This document shows positions 43,410 to 51,514 of a stretch of DNA of 64,000 nucleotides, piece by piece. The DNA is from CAVORB01 sp963736235 (GTDB lineage: Bacteria > Pseudomonadota > Gammaproteobacteria > Chromatiales > Chromatiaceae). The stretch lies in contig CAVTOR010000031.1 of NCBI GenBank assembly GCA_963736235.1, positions 310,001 through 374,000 of the forward strand. Reading direction: 5' to 3'. Within the stretch, counting starts at the first letter, position 1. The number at the start of each line of letters is the position of its first letter. The translations under genes were made by a program, and so were the position numbers. The notes beneath the pieces are model-generated. The model saw only the letters and a list, made by a program, of their open reading frames with translations. It was not told the DNA's origin and did not search any database.

Positions 43410-45015
43410 GGACTATCTCTCGCTCTGGAGTCTGGAAACGGAGGGCTGACGCCCCCCCGCTAGGAACTCGACGGTTTCTCACCCGGCCGACCGTAGCCCC
43501 CTCCCCCGGGGTCTGGATGCACAGGCGATCCCCTGCAGCGGCCTCGAACGCCATCTTTGCCGGCAACGCCTTGCCGTTGAGCAGATTGAGGCCCGCCTCA
43601 CCGGGGGAGCCGCCTTCGCAGCCCCACGGCCGGTGGCGGCGGCGTTCGGTCAGCAGGGACACGCTGGCGGGCGCCAGGAACTCGAGCTCTCGGACCAGGC
43701 CGTCACCGCCGCGCCGCTGCCCCGCACCGCCCGAGCCCCGGCGCAGGCCGTACTGCGTCACCCGTAGCGGGAAGCGCGTCTCCAGCACCTCAATCGGGGT
43801 GTTGAGCGTGTTGGTCATGTGGGTCTGGATGCCAGACAGTCCGCCTCCCAGCGCGCCCGCCCCCATGCCGCCGCCGATGGTCTCGTAATAGTCCCACGCC
43901 GCCCCGGAGCGGGCGCTGCCAAGGGCGAGGTTGTTCATGCTGCCGTGACTCGCGGCCGGCATGCGCCCAGGAACCGCCTTCGCGAGCGCCCCCATGACGA
44001 CGTCGACCACGCGCGTACTGGTTTCCACGTTGCCCGCCGCGACCGCGGCCGGGTAGCGGGCGTTGAGCAGGCAGCCCTCAGGAGCCTTGATCGAAACGGG
44101 GCGGAAGCTGCCCGCGCTGGCCGGCGTCCAGGCGGGCATCAGGCAGCGGAATACGTAGAGTACGGCGGCGGCCGCGACCGCCAAGGGACAGTTGATGTTG
44201 CCGCTCACCTGCCCCGCCGTGCCAGCGAAGTCCACGGCAGCCGTGCCCCGCGAGACCTTGACCCGCACCCGGATGGGGATATCGACATTTCCTTGTCCAT
44301 CATCGTCCATGAAGTCCTCGAACCGGTAGGTCCCCTCCGGGATCTGCGCGATGGCCTGCGTGGCGAGTCGCTCGCCATACTGGTTCAGCGCCGCCAATCC
44401 CTCGCGGAAGCCCCTCAGGCTGGTGCGGCCGATGAGCTCGGAGAGCCGCTGCGCGCCGGCGGCGTTGGCGCTGATCTGGGCGAAGAAATCGCCGCGGGCG
44501 TCGGCTGGATTACGGGTGGCGCCGACAATGGCCGCGAGCCGAACCTCGTCCAGCGCACGGCGCCGAATCAGATGCACCGGCTCGATAACCTGACCCTCGT
44601 CGTGAATCGAGCGCGACAGGGGCATGGAGCCCGGGGAGTCGGCGCCGATATCGGCATGGTGCGCCCTGTTGGCCACGAAGGCGGCCAGCTCGCCGTCGGC
44701 GAACACCGGGGCGATGACGGTCACGTCCGGCAGGTGGGTGCCGCCGAGGAAGGGGTCGTTGAGGATCACCATGTCCCCCTCGGCCCACTCCATGCGCGCC
44801 ACCACGTCCGCCGTGGCGAACGCCATGCTCCCGAGGTGAACTGGGATGTGGGCGGCCTGGGCGCAGAGTTCGCCCCGGGCGTCGAACACCGCGCAGGAGA
44901 AATCGAGCCGGTCGCGGATGTTGGTCGAGAAAGCGGCGTTGCGCAGCACCACGCCCATCTCATCGCACACCGCCTCCAGCCGGCTAGAGAAGATGCTGAG
45001 CTCGATTGGATCCAT
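43390..45015 (-). CDS. hydantoinase B / oxoprolinase family protein (C-terminal frameshift as read)
   Basis: ATG 45015 starts MDPIELSIFSSRLEAVCDEM, the HyuB start. Family blocks: FSTNIRDRLDFSCAVFDARG, GDMVILNDPFLGGTHLPDVT, NINCPLAVAAAAVLY and NNLALGSARSGAAWDYYETI. As read the end is odd (IQTPGEGATVGRV) and overlaps the next gene. Adding one G in the G-runs near 43497-43508 gives TPGGGGYGRPGEKPSSS and a stop at 43460-43462, the normal HyuB end. ATP-dependent N-methylhydantoinase/oxoprolinase beta subunits usually pair with HyuA, which is missing here. Confidence 0.88.
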   Translation of the reverse strand: MDPIELSIFSSRLEAVCDEMGVVLRNAAFSTNIRDRLDFSCAVFDARGELCAQAAHIPVHLGSMAFATADVVARMEWAEGDMVILNDPFLGGTHLPDVTVIAPVFADGELAAFVANRAHHADIGADSPGSMPLSRSIHDEGQVIEPVHLIRRRALDEVRLAAIVGATRNPADARGDFFAQISANAAGAQRLSELIGRTSLRGFREGLAALNQYGERLATQAIAQIPEGTYRFEDFMDDDGQGNVDIPIRVRVKVSRGTAAVDFAGTAGQVSGNINCPLAVAAAAVLYVFRCLMPAWTPASAGSFRPVSIKAPEGCLLNARYPAAVAAGNVETSTRVVDVVMGALAKAVPGRMPAASHGSMNNLALGSARSGAAWDYYETIGGGMGAGALGGGLSGIQTHMTNTLNTPIEVLETRFPLRVTQYGLRRGSGGAGQRRGGDGLVRELEFLAPASVSLLTERRRHRPWGCEGGSPGEAGLNLLNGKALPAKMAFEAAAGDRLCIQTPGEGATVGRVRNRRVPSGGASALRFQTPEREIVHVRYLR

Positions 45016-45163
45016 ATTCGTTCGCAACCAGTGGTCAGGGCCGAAACGGCCTAGTGTGCTACGTCGTCCCCGTTGAACGAGGGCACCGGAAAAGGTAATC
45101 GTAAGCCCGTTCCCGATCCCGGCGCCAGAACAGGGCACCGCGGGGCGCCCCCCGCGCCGACGG

Positions 45164-45192
45164 TTGCAAAACCCCTACGGGATGACTAGTAT
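45164..45192 (+). promoter_or_regulatory. sigma-70-type sodB promoter
   Basis: TTGCAA (45164-45169), 17-nt spacer, TAGTAT (45187-45192); five and four matches to consensus hexamers. It is about 118 bp upstream of the sodB ATG and directly upstream of an IscR-like site. Confidence 0.6.
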
Positions 45193-45203
45193 TCGCGTCC
45201 TCT

Positions 45204-45228
45204 ATTACGGACCATTTTAGTCGGGAAT
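45204..45228 (+). promoter_or_regulatory. candidate IscR type 1 site upstream of sodB
   Basis: A 25-nt element ATTACGGAC-CATTTT-AGTCGGGAAT matching the right half of the IscR type 1 consensus (TTTAGTCGGG) and the GAC of the left half. It shares 16 of 25 bases and the same geometry with the site upstream of iscR in this window. It starts about 12 nt after the predicted -10. Confidence 0.45.
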
Positions 45229-45309
45229 TCGTTTGCCCGGTTGAGGTCCGCTCACAGAGCGCATATGTTTTCCAGACGAAAGAGAATCCTAAACGGAGGC
45301 TGCCCCACT

Positions 45310-45891
45310 ATGGCACACGAACTGCCCGCCCTTCCCTACGAGAAGAACGCCCTCGAGCCGGTGATTTCCCAGGAGACCATCGAGTTTCACTACGGCAAGC
45401 ATCACCAGACCTACGTGACCAACCTCAACAACCTGGTCCCCGGCACCGAGTTCGAGAACAAGTCCCTTGAGGACATCATCAAGAGCGCCTCCGGTGGCGT
45501 GTTCAACAACGCCGCACAGGTCTGGAACCACACCTTCTACTGGAACTGCCTGAGCCCCAACGGCGGCGACCAGCCCTCCGGCCCCCTCGCCGATGCCATC
45601 AACGCCAAGTTCGGGTCATTCGACGAGTTCAAGAAGCAATTCTCGCAGTCCGCCGCCACTAACTTCGGCTCCGGCTGGACCTGGCTGGTCAAGAACGCCG
45701 ACGGTTCGGTCGAGATCATGAACACCTCGAACGCAGGAACGCCCATGACCGAGGGCCGGACCGCGCTGCTGACGGTAGACGTCTGGGAGCACGCCTACTA
45801 TGTCGACTACCGCAACGCCCGCCCGAAGTACCTGGAAGAAATCTGGAAGATCATCAACTGGGAGTTCGTGTCCTCGAACTACGCCGGCTGA
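45310..45891 (+). CDS. sodB: superoxide dismutase [Fe]
   Basis: 193 residues from ATG 45310 after GGAGG. The four metal ligands sit in register with E. coli SodB: H27 (FHYGKHHQTYV), H75 (QVWNHTFYW), D158 and H162 (VDVWEHAYYVDY). NCLSPNGGDQPSGPLADAI and the glutamine in NNAAQVW favour iron. There is no signal peptide, so cytoplasmic. It dismutates superoxide and protects Fe-S enzymes; the IscR-like site upstream suggests a link to Fe-S status. Followed by its own terminator. Confidence 0.97.
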   Translation: MAHELPALPYEKNALEPVISQETIEFHYGKHHQTYVTNLNNLVPGTEFENKSLEDIIKSASGGVFNNAAQVWNHTFYWNCLSPNGGDQPSGPLADAINAKFGSFDEFKKQFSQSAATNFGSGWTWLVKNADGSVEIMNTSNAGTPMTEGRTALLTVDVWEHAYYVDYRNARPKYLEEIWKIINWEFVSSNYAG

Positions 45892-45968
45892 ACCCTTGCG
45901 TGTCTCTTCAGAATTCAGTCCGGAAATTCGGACGGCTCGGAAGAGACGAACATTCGATCGGCCCCGGA

Positions 45969-46002
45969 ATGGCCCAGCAGCGCGCTGGGCCATTTTCGTT
46001 TT
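45969..46002 (+). terminator. rho-independent terminator of sodB
   Basis: ATGGCCCAGC / GCTGGGCCAT (45969-45978, 45984-45993, loop 5) followed by TTTCGTTTTC, 78 bp past the sodB stop. Clear intrinsic terminator. Confidence 0.9.
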
Positions 46003-46292
46003 CGCGCAGGGTCTGCGCTGAGCAAGGCCGGGACGGCAAGTGTAGCCCGCGCCTACCCAAATCGGAATGTCGCGCGTCGCTCGTGAATCCCTCAGGACAA
46101 TTTCCTGCATTGCGTCCGCGGTTCATTGAGGCTTTTCTAATTGTGAGCTTGACCCTTTTTCCCGATGACGGCCTCGGCCCGCAGCACGTACCAACGGCGC
46201 TGCTTCAGCGGCACGCGATTTCTCCCTAGCACGGAGAGGCACCTGCCCCACCCCGACGTGTGCTGCCCCAAGCGTCAGGGGAATCGTGGGCT
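46003..46292. other. non-coding stretch between the sodB terminator and the accessory patch
   Basis: About 290 bp with no supportable gene; short frames lack ribosome sites and family resemblance. No repeat is obvious. Composition drops toward AT after about 46290, where the accessory patch begins. Confidence 0.5.
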
Positions 46293-46928
46293 GTTAGAGA
46301 GCGTTATACACAAAAAAGGTTGCGCGGATCATTAGACTTAATTAGACTAACAATGTCTTAAGACTTCTAGAGGGCATTCCCGTGTTCGATTTGCTGAAAT
46401 CAGAGCTGGAAGAGGCGGCATTCATGCTCGTTGATGATGCAAGCCGTAAAGATGTCCATTCGAAACTGGTCAATTGCCTCGTCATTCTCGAACAAGTCAA
46501 GAACGGAATCGCCACTACGACGGCTTCTTCAAATACCAGCGAAAGAGAAGAGATCAACAAAGTGAATCGCCGCCTACGAATGTGGGCGAAGCCCGAACGC
46601 CAAGAGCAGTACAACTCAAAAATACTAAATGCGTATCTTGGGTTAGCACGCTCTGGCCGGCAGCAAATTACGGAGGAAGAACTGCATACCACGGTAGGGG
46701 GCGAATCCTGGTTTTGGCCAAACTTCAACCAAATGAAGGCGATTGCGGATCGGAATCACGGCAAAGTGTTCGAAGTGAATGGCCAGTATGTGAGCCTATG
46801 GCCTCCTGTTCGTTCCGCTGTAAAAGAGTATGAGGCGCGGGTGTTTAAAAGCGTATAATAGTGCGTTCAAGCCGCTCGCAATGCTCGCTCGGACGCTCGG
46901 CACTCCGCGCCTTTTTGCGGGCTCCGCC
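46293..46928 (+). mobile_element. possible decayed integron gene cassette
   Basis: A 640-bp AT-rich patch holding one gene and little else. It opens with GTTAGAG (46293-46299), matching the GTTRRRY integrase core that begins cassettes. Just after the gene a GTTCAAGCCGCTCGC segment (46865-46879) with CTCGCTCGGACGC (46884-46896) resembles the left half of an attC site. The right half with its GTTRRRY core is not found, so recombination competence is doubtful. No integrase gene is in the window. Confidence 0.33.
46382..46858 (+). CDS. hypothetical protein in an AT-rich patch
   Basis: 158 residues from a GTG at 46382. No family recognised. The sequence is mostly helical and charged (LLKSELEEAAFMLVDDASRK, NKVNRRLRMWAKPERQEQYN), with an aromatic stretch GGESWFWPNFNQMKAIADRN near residue 115. 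No signal peptide or membrane segment. Base composition and codon use differ clearly from the flanking genes (many A/T third positions), which suggests recent transfer. The arrangement of one promoterless gene flanked by GTTRRRY-like and attC-like sequence suggests an integron cassette. Confidence 0.7.
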   Translation: MFDLLKSELEEAAFMLVDDASRKDVHSKLVNCLVILEQVKNGIATTTASSNTSEREEINKVNRRLRMWAKPERQEQYNSKILNAYLGLARSGRQQITEEELHTTVGGESWFWPNFNQMKAIADRNHGKVFEVNGQYVSLWPPVRSAVKEYEARVFKSV

Positions 46929-46947
46929 ATCGAACAAGGGGTCAGGC

Positions 46948-47265
46948 TCAGCCGTCGGATAGGACCAGCTGCAGCCCCGGTCCGGCGCGCAGCCTTTTCG
47001 CGGCTTCGACTTCCTCACCGCTCATCCTGGGACCGATGACGTTGCGCAACAGCACAGCATCGGGGTCCCCCTGCTCCACTGCCAGCGAGAGCCAGTAGTG
47101 GGCCTGGGCCAGGTCGATGGGTACACCCCTCCCCTCCGCGTAGACCAGACCTAGGGCATACTGGGCATCGACCTCACCGCGCATGGCGGCCGCGCGGATG
47201 GGCGGAACCTTGGAGGGGTCGTTCCGGAGCAGTATGAGATCCTTGAGATAACCGTTGTCGCTCAC
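46948..47265 (-). CDS. Sel1-repeat (TPR-like) protein
   Basis: 105 residues. One clear Sel1 repeat: GEVDAQYALGLVYAEGRGVP, followed by DLAQAHYWLSLAVEQGDPDA as the second half-repeat. No signal peptide, so probably a small cytoplasmic scaffold for protein contacts. Partner unknown. It lies between the accessory patch and the PEP-mutase-family lyase on the minus strand. Confidence 0.8.
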   Translation of the reverse strand: MSDNGYLKDLILLRNDPSKVPPIRAAAMRGEVDAQYALGLVYAEGRGVPIDLAQAHYWLSLAVEQGDPDAVLLRNVIGPRMSGEEVEAAKRLRAGPGLQLVLSDG

Positions 47266-47338
47266 GCTCTACCTCTCGGTGCGTTGGATCGGACGGCCGC
47301 ATGGGTGAAGGATGACATGCGATCCGCCGGGCGTCGGA

Positions 47339-48211
47339 TCAAGAAGTTTCGTCGTCCGCGGCGTAGGCTTCCAGCAGCCTGTCGTAGGCGTCGAATCCCA
47401 CGATGTCCCGAATGGCGGCAAAGTCTACGCGCCTGAGCGGCGTCCGTCCGGCCGACAGGTCCGCCAATGCCTCCTGCATGGCGTAAACGGCTGAGTTGAG
47501 GAGCGTCAGGGGGTAGGCGGCGATCTTGTAGCCGATGTCCCGCAGACGGTCAGGCGCGAGTACGGGCGTGACGCCCTCTTCCAGCATGTTCGCCATCTTG
47601 GGACCGGGTATGCGCTGGCAGAACAGGCGCATCTCGGCCTCATCTCGCGGAGCCTCGAGGAACAGGATGTCCGCCCCCAGGTCGGCGAAGGCCTGCATAC
47701 GCCACAGGGCCTCGTCCATGCCGCGGGTGGCGCGGGCGTCGGTGCGGGCCATGATCAGGATGTCCGCGCCGGAATCCCGCGCATCCAATGCAGCGCGGAT
47801 GCGCACGAGGGCCTCGGCGCGCTCCACCACCTCTTTGCCGCTGGTGTGCCCGCACCGCTTGGGGGCAAGCTGGTCCTCGATCATGATCGCGGCAAAGCCC
47901 GCCCGCGCGTAGCCCTCCACGGTGCGCCGGACGTTGACGGGGTTGCCATAGCCGGTGTCGCCGTCGCCGATCACGGGAATCGAGACCGCCTCCAGGATAC
48001 TGCGGCCCTGATCGAGCATCTCCGAATAGGACAGAAGCCCGGTGTCCGGCCGTGCAAGGCGAGCGGCGGCCACCGCGAAGCCGCTCATGAAGGTCAGGGG
48101 GAAGCCGGCCCTCTCGATCAGGCGCGCCGACAGGGCGTCGAAACAGCAGGGCATGCGCAACAGCTCGGGGCCGTGGAGCAGCTCCCGCAGTCTCTGGGTT
48201 TGCGAAGTCAT
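47339..48211 (-). CDS. isocitrate lyase / PEP mutase superfamily lyase
   Basis: 290 residues from ATG 48211 (MTSQTQRLRELLHGPELLRM); the frame opens five codons earlier. TIM-barrel signatures: GDGDTGYGNP (metal/phosphate loop), IEDQLAPKRCGHTSGKEVV with the KRCGH catalytic loop, and LIMARTDAR. Length is that of methylisocitrate lyase, dimethylmalate lyase, oxaloacetate decarboxylase or carboxyphosphonoenolpyruvate phosphonomutase, not of true isocitrate lyase (over 420 aa). Which reaction it catalyses cannot be settled by eye. Confidence 0.85.
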   Translation of the reverse strand: MTSQTQRLRELLHGPELLRMPCCFDALSARLIERAGFPLTFMSGFAVAAARLARPDTGLLSYSEMLDQGRSILEAVSIPVIGDGDTGYGNPVNVRRTVEGYARAGFAAIMIEDQLAPKRCGHTSGKEVVERAEALVRIRAALDARDSGADILIMARTDARATRGMDEALWRMQAFADLGADILFLEAPRDEAEMRLFCQRIPGPKMANMLEEGVTPVLAPDRLRDIGYKIAAYPLTLLNSAVYAMQEALADLSAGRTPLRRVDFAAIRDIVGFDAYDRLLEAYAADDETS

Positions 48212-48273
48212 GCCGCGGATGCCCAACTGCCGCGCGCGATGAGAGTGCTTGTCGGCACGATATTCGAGGGCAC

Positions 48274-48298
48274 AAAAAAGGCGGGGTAGTCCCCGCCC
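48274..48298 (-). terminator. rho-independent terminator after the 65-residue gene
   Basis: On the minus strand GGCGGGG / CCCCGCC with a 4-nt loop (48280-48297) is followed by TTTTTT (48279-48274). It ends the transcript of the small gene at 48387-48584 before the lyase gene. Confidence 0.88.
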
Positions 48299-48386
48299 GT
48301 GATTGTCTACCGCAGCGCCCCTGGCGGCTCTTCCCCGGATCTCACGCTTGCGAGCGGCCGGGAGGCGCTCTCCGGTCTAACCGGAA

Positions 48387-48584
48387 TCAGTCCTTCGCCC
48401 AGTTGGCGAAGTTGTCGGTGTTCTTCTCCTCGCCGTCGGAGTAACCCGCCTCGTACGCCTCGGTCAGACGCTGCTCTTCACGCTTGGGGTTCTGGAGGAA
48501 GCCGCACTGCCAGCCCTGGATGTACTCGTCGTCGACACCCAGCTGCTCCATCTTGGTCACGGCGTCGTAGTAAAACTGATTCAT
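48387..48584 (-). CDS. conserved small acidic protein of unknown function
   Basis: 65 residues from ATG 48584, with GGAG 8 nt upstream. Sequence MNQFYYDAVTKMEQLGVDDE, then YIQGWQCGFLQNPKREEQRL and AYEAGYSDGEEKNTDNF. Acidic, aromatic, no signal or membrane segment. The good ribosome site and a strong intrinsic terminator mark it as a genuine, independently transcribed gene. The AYEAGYSDG segment recalls the GxxxG-type helix ends of small ribosome-associated proteins, but I do not recognise a family. Confidence 0.78.
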   Translation of the reverse strand: MNQFYYDAVTKMEQLGVDDEYIQGWQCGFLQNPKREEQRLTEAYEAGYSDGEEKNTDNFANWAKD

Positions 48585-48938
48585 ATCCGGTCTCCGAGCA
48601 TTACCAATAAAGAGGTCTAAGTCTTTTTGATCTTCGCCGTGCGTCCCCCGAAGGCCGGACGCGGATCTGGCCCATTGACGCGCGGCATCTCTTACTCTCG
48701 TCGCTGAGACGATTCTACACCTCCCGTGCGGACCATCCCGGGAAGCGGAAGGGGCATAAGAATACTCCGTTTTTCTAATGGGCGCAAAGGGGTTGTGAAT
48801 CAGGACGCGCAGTCATACCTACCCCTACAACGACCGCGAGGGGTTGGAGCGATGTGCTCCCGTCTCGCTCGCCCGCTGGGTAGTGCTAAAGGGACTGCCC
48901 GCACACCACTGGATCAGGATCGAGGCAGACTCGAGAAC
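48585..48938. other. divergent region before the MoxR-type ATPase
   Basis: 354 bp upstream of both the 65-residue gene (minus) and the MoxR-like gene (plus). An open frame continues upstream of the chosen MoxR start to 48726, but those codons lack resemblance to the family. The TAAGAATAC and TTTTTCTAATG stretches near 48757-48780 are AT-rich and may hold promoters. No repeat or RNA gene seen. Confidence 0.5.
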
Positions 48939-49982
48939 ATGCGTCCCGCACAACTGTTACGCGTTTTGGACCGGGAGTTTCTGAGCACGTCGGAAGGCCA
49001 TCACACCCCCGTCATGCTGTGGGGCCCGCCGGGCGTCGGCAAGTCGCAGATGGTGGCGCAGATCGCCGCCGCGCACGGTGTGCCCGTCATCGACATCCGA
49101 TTGTCCCAGATGGAGCCCAGCGATCTGCGGGGGATCCCCTTCCGGGTTGAGGACCGGGTCGACTGGGCGGTGCCGGCGATACTCCCGGATACCGGGCGCC
49201 ACGGGCCGCGGGGAATCCTGTTCCTGGACGAGATCACCTCGGCGCCGCCCGCGGTCTCGGCAGCCGCCTACCAGCTCATCCTGGATCGCCGCCTGGGCGA
49301 ATATCAGGTGCCGGACAACTGGGCCATATTCGCCGCCGGCAACCGCCAGGGCGACCGCGGTGTGACCTACACCATGCCAGCGCCATTGGCCAATCGCTTT
49401 TCCCACTTCGAGGTCGACGTCCACCTCGATGACTGGGTGGCCTGGGCGTACGCGAACGGCATCGACGAGCGCGTGATCGCCTTCCTGCGCTTCCGACCCG
49501 AGCTGCTGTTCGACTTCGACCCTGCCCACAACCCGGTGGCCTTCCCCTCTCCCCGCTCCTGGGAGTTCGCGCACCGTGGTCTGCAGAAATTCGAGGACCA
49601 TGCGGAGCTGCTGCAGGGTACGCTGCAGGCATGCGTCGGGCCCGCCGCCGGAATCGAGCTTCACGCCTTCGTCAACAGCCTTGACCAGATGCCGGACCTG
49701 GATGCAATCATTGCCGGGGACGAAGTACCGGTGCCGCGGGAGATCGACCTGCAGTACGCCGTCGCCGCCGCCTTGGTGGGTCGGGCGATCCGCGCCCGCG
49801 GCGGCGACAACGCCCAGTTGGCGATCGGCAACATCCTCAAGTACGCGGGACGCTTCCCGCAGCGGGAAATGGGCGTGATGCTGGTGTCGGACCTGCACCG
49901 GGCCATCGGCAACGAACTGTTCGAGGTCCCCGCCTTCGCTGACTGGGCTCAGGCGATCTCCGACGTCATGCTCTACGAGTAG
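48939..49982 (+). CDS. MoxR-type AAA+ ATPase
   Basis: 347 residues from ATG 48939 (MRPAQLLRVLDREFLSTSEG). Walker A GPPGVGKSQ (29-37), Walker B GILFLDEIT (about 86), sensor 1 WAIFAAGNRQGDR, and arginine finger region APLANRFSHFEVDVHLDDW. The MoxR family remodels or activates partner proteins together with VWA-domain proteins, and a VWA/metallopeptidase-like gene follows 33 bp downstream. Target unknown; soxYZ is two genes further. Confidence 0.88.
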   Translation: MRPAQLLRVLDREFLSTSEGHHTPVMLWGPPGVGKSQMVAQIAAAHGVPVIDIRLSQMEPSDLRGIPFRVEDRVDWAVPAILPDTGRHGPRGILFLDEITSAPPAVSAAAYQLILDRRLGEYQVPDNWAIFAAGNRQGDRGVTYTMPAPLANRFSHFEVDVHLDDWVAWAYANGIDERVIAFLRFRPELLFDFDPAHNPVAFPSPRSWEFAHRGLQKFEDHAELLQGTLQACVGPAAGIELHAFVNSLDQMPDLDAIIAGDEVPVPREIDLQYAVAAALVGRAIRARGGDNAQLAIGNILKYAGRFPQREMGVMLVSDLHRAIGNELFEVPAFADWAQAISDVMLYE

Positions 49983-50015
49983 CGGCGACAGCGACTGGGA
50001 CGTATCGCATTGGCC

Positions 50016-51299
50016 ATGTCCATCGACATCGGGGCGATCGAGACCAAGCTCGCGGCGGCGCGCACCCGCCTGATACTGGACAAGCCCTTTCTTGGCGCCC
50101 TGGTGCTGCGCTTGCCCTTGCACGCGGCCAAGCCGGACTGGTGCGCCACGACCGCAACGGACGCCCGGGCCTTCTACTACAACCCCGAGTACATCGACCG
50201 CCTGAGCATGGACGAGACCCAGTTCATGCTCGCCCACGAGGCGCTGCACTGCGCCCTTTCGCACTTCGCGCGCCGCCAACATCGCGTCAAGCGCAAATGG
50301 GACCTCGCCTGCGACTACGCCATCAACCCGCTGCTGATGGACGACGGGCTGAAGCCCCCTCCCAATGCCCTGCACATGCCCATGTTCAAGGGCATGACGG
50401 CGGAGGAGATCTACCCCCTGCTGGATGACAACGACCAGTCCGAGACCCTGGACAAGCACGCCTACGATCAGGACAACCAGGACGCTCGCGGCGACACCGG
50501 GATGCGCGAGAGCGACCTGCAGGATCGCTCCCCGCGGGACAAGCCCGAGCAGGGCGAGCAGGCCGGAGGCGGGACCGGCTCGGATCCTGAGCCCGACCCC
50601 GGCGGCGCCCGGGCCGAGACCGACCCCGACCTGGGCGGCGAGCCCCAGCCGCCGCCCCTGACCCCGGACGAGCAAGAGACCCTCAGCGTCCAGTGGCAGC
50701 AACGCATGGCGGGTGCGGCCCAGCAGGCGATGCAGCACGGCAAGCTCGGCGGCGAGCTGGCGCGCATGATCGACCACCTGCTGCAGCCCCAGTTGCCTTG
50801 GCGCATGCTGCTCGCGCGGTACATGACGGCGATTGCCCGCGACGACTACAGCTACATGCGCCCCTCCCGGCGCGAGGGCGACTTCATCCTGCCGAGCCTG
50901 CGCAGCCAGCAGCTCGATCTGGTCGTCGCGGTCGACACCTCCGGCTCGATCAAGGACGGGGAGATGGAGGAGTTCATCGACGAGGTCGACGCGCTCAAGG
51001 GCCAGGTGCGGGCACGGATCACCCTGCTGCCCTGTGACGCCAAGCTGTGCGAGGGGGCTCCCTGGGTGTTCGAGGCATGGGAGGCATTCACGCGGCCCGC
51101 GGAGGTCAAGGGCGGCGGCGGCACCAGCTTCCTACCCGTCTTCGATTGGGTCGAGCGGGCGGGCGCGACACCCGACCTTCTGGTCTATTTTTCCGACGCC
51201 CAGGGAACCTTCCCCGCAAAAGAGCCTCCCTACCCGGTGATCTGGCTAGTCAAGGGGAGGAGTAAGGTTCCGTGGGGACAACGGATCCAGCTGAACTGA
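50016..51299 (+). CDS. VWA-like / DUF2201 putative metallopeptidase protein
   Basis: 427 residues from ATG 50016. The N-terminal DUF2201 metallopeptidase-like domain has HEALH (74-78) in MLAHEALHCALSHFARRQHR and the following KRKWDLACDYAINPLLM. The centre (about 145-225) is a low-complexity acidic/Pro/Gly linker. The C-terminal VWA-like domain begins DLVVAVDTSGSIKDGEM near 303 with a DxSGS metal-ion-dependent adhesion site. Paired with the MoxR ATPase, as in RavA-ViaA-type chaperone/insertase systems. The zinc site and the MIDAS both look intact. Confidence 0.87.
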   Translation: MSIDIGAIETKLAAARTRLILDKPFLGALVLRLPLHAAKPDWCATTATDARAFYYNPEYIDRLSMDETQFMLAHEALHCALSHFARRQHRVKRKWDLACDYAINPLLMDDGLKPPPNALHMPMFKGMTAEEIYPLLDDNDQSETLDKHAYDQDNQDARGDTGMRESDLQDRSPRDKPEQGEQAGGGTGSDPEPDPGGARAETDPDLGGEPQPPPLTPDEQETLSVQWQQRMAGAAQQAMQHGKLGGELARMIDHLLQPQLPWRMLLARYMTAIARDDYSYMRPSRREGDFILPSLRSQQLDLVVAVDTSGSIKDGEMEEFIDEVDALKGQVRARITLLPCDAKLCEGAPWVFEAWEAFTRPAEVKGGGGTSFLPVFDWVERAGATPDLLVYFSDAQGTFPAKEPPYPVIWLVKGRSKVPWGQRIQLN

Positions 51300-51514
51300 T
51301 TCCTTGAACCAAAATCCGCGAGCGCAACGGCCGCCGACCCGGTGATCAGGTGCACGATTTTTCCAATCTTCCCGCCGCGCGCTCAGGCACAATTGGGGTC
51401 AGCAGCTAGCCCGAAGCGTGATAGGAATCCTCCGCGCTCAGGCGTCCGCATCACGAATCTCGCCGCGGCGAGCGCGGGAACTCCGGCGCCCCGCCACGTT
51501 CTCAATGGTGTCGT

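Noticed and set aside
48957..50777. 606-codon minus frame opposite the MoxR and VWA genes
   Set aside because: Spans two genuine plus-strand genes and their gap; mirror frame only.
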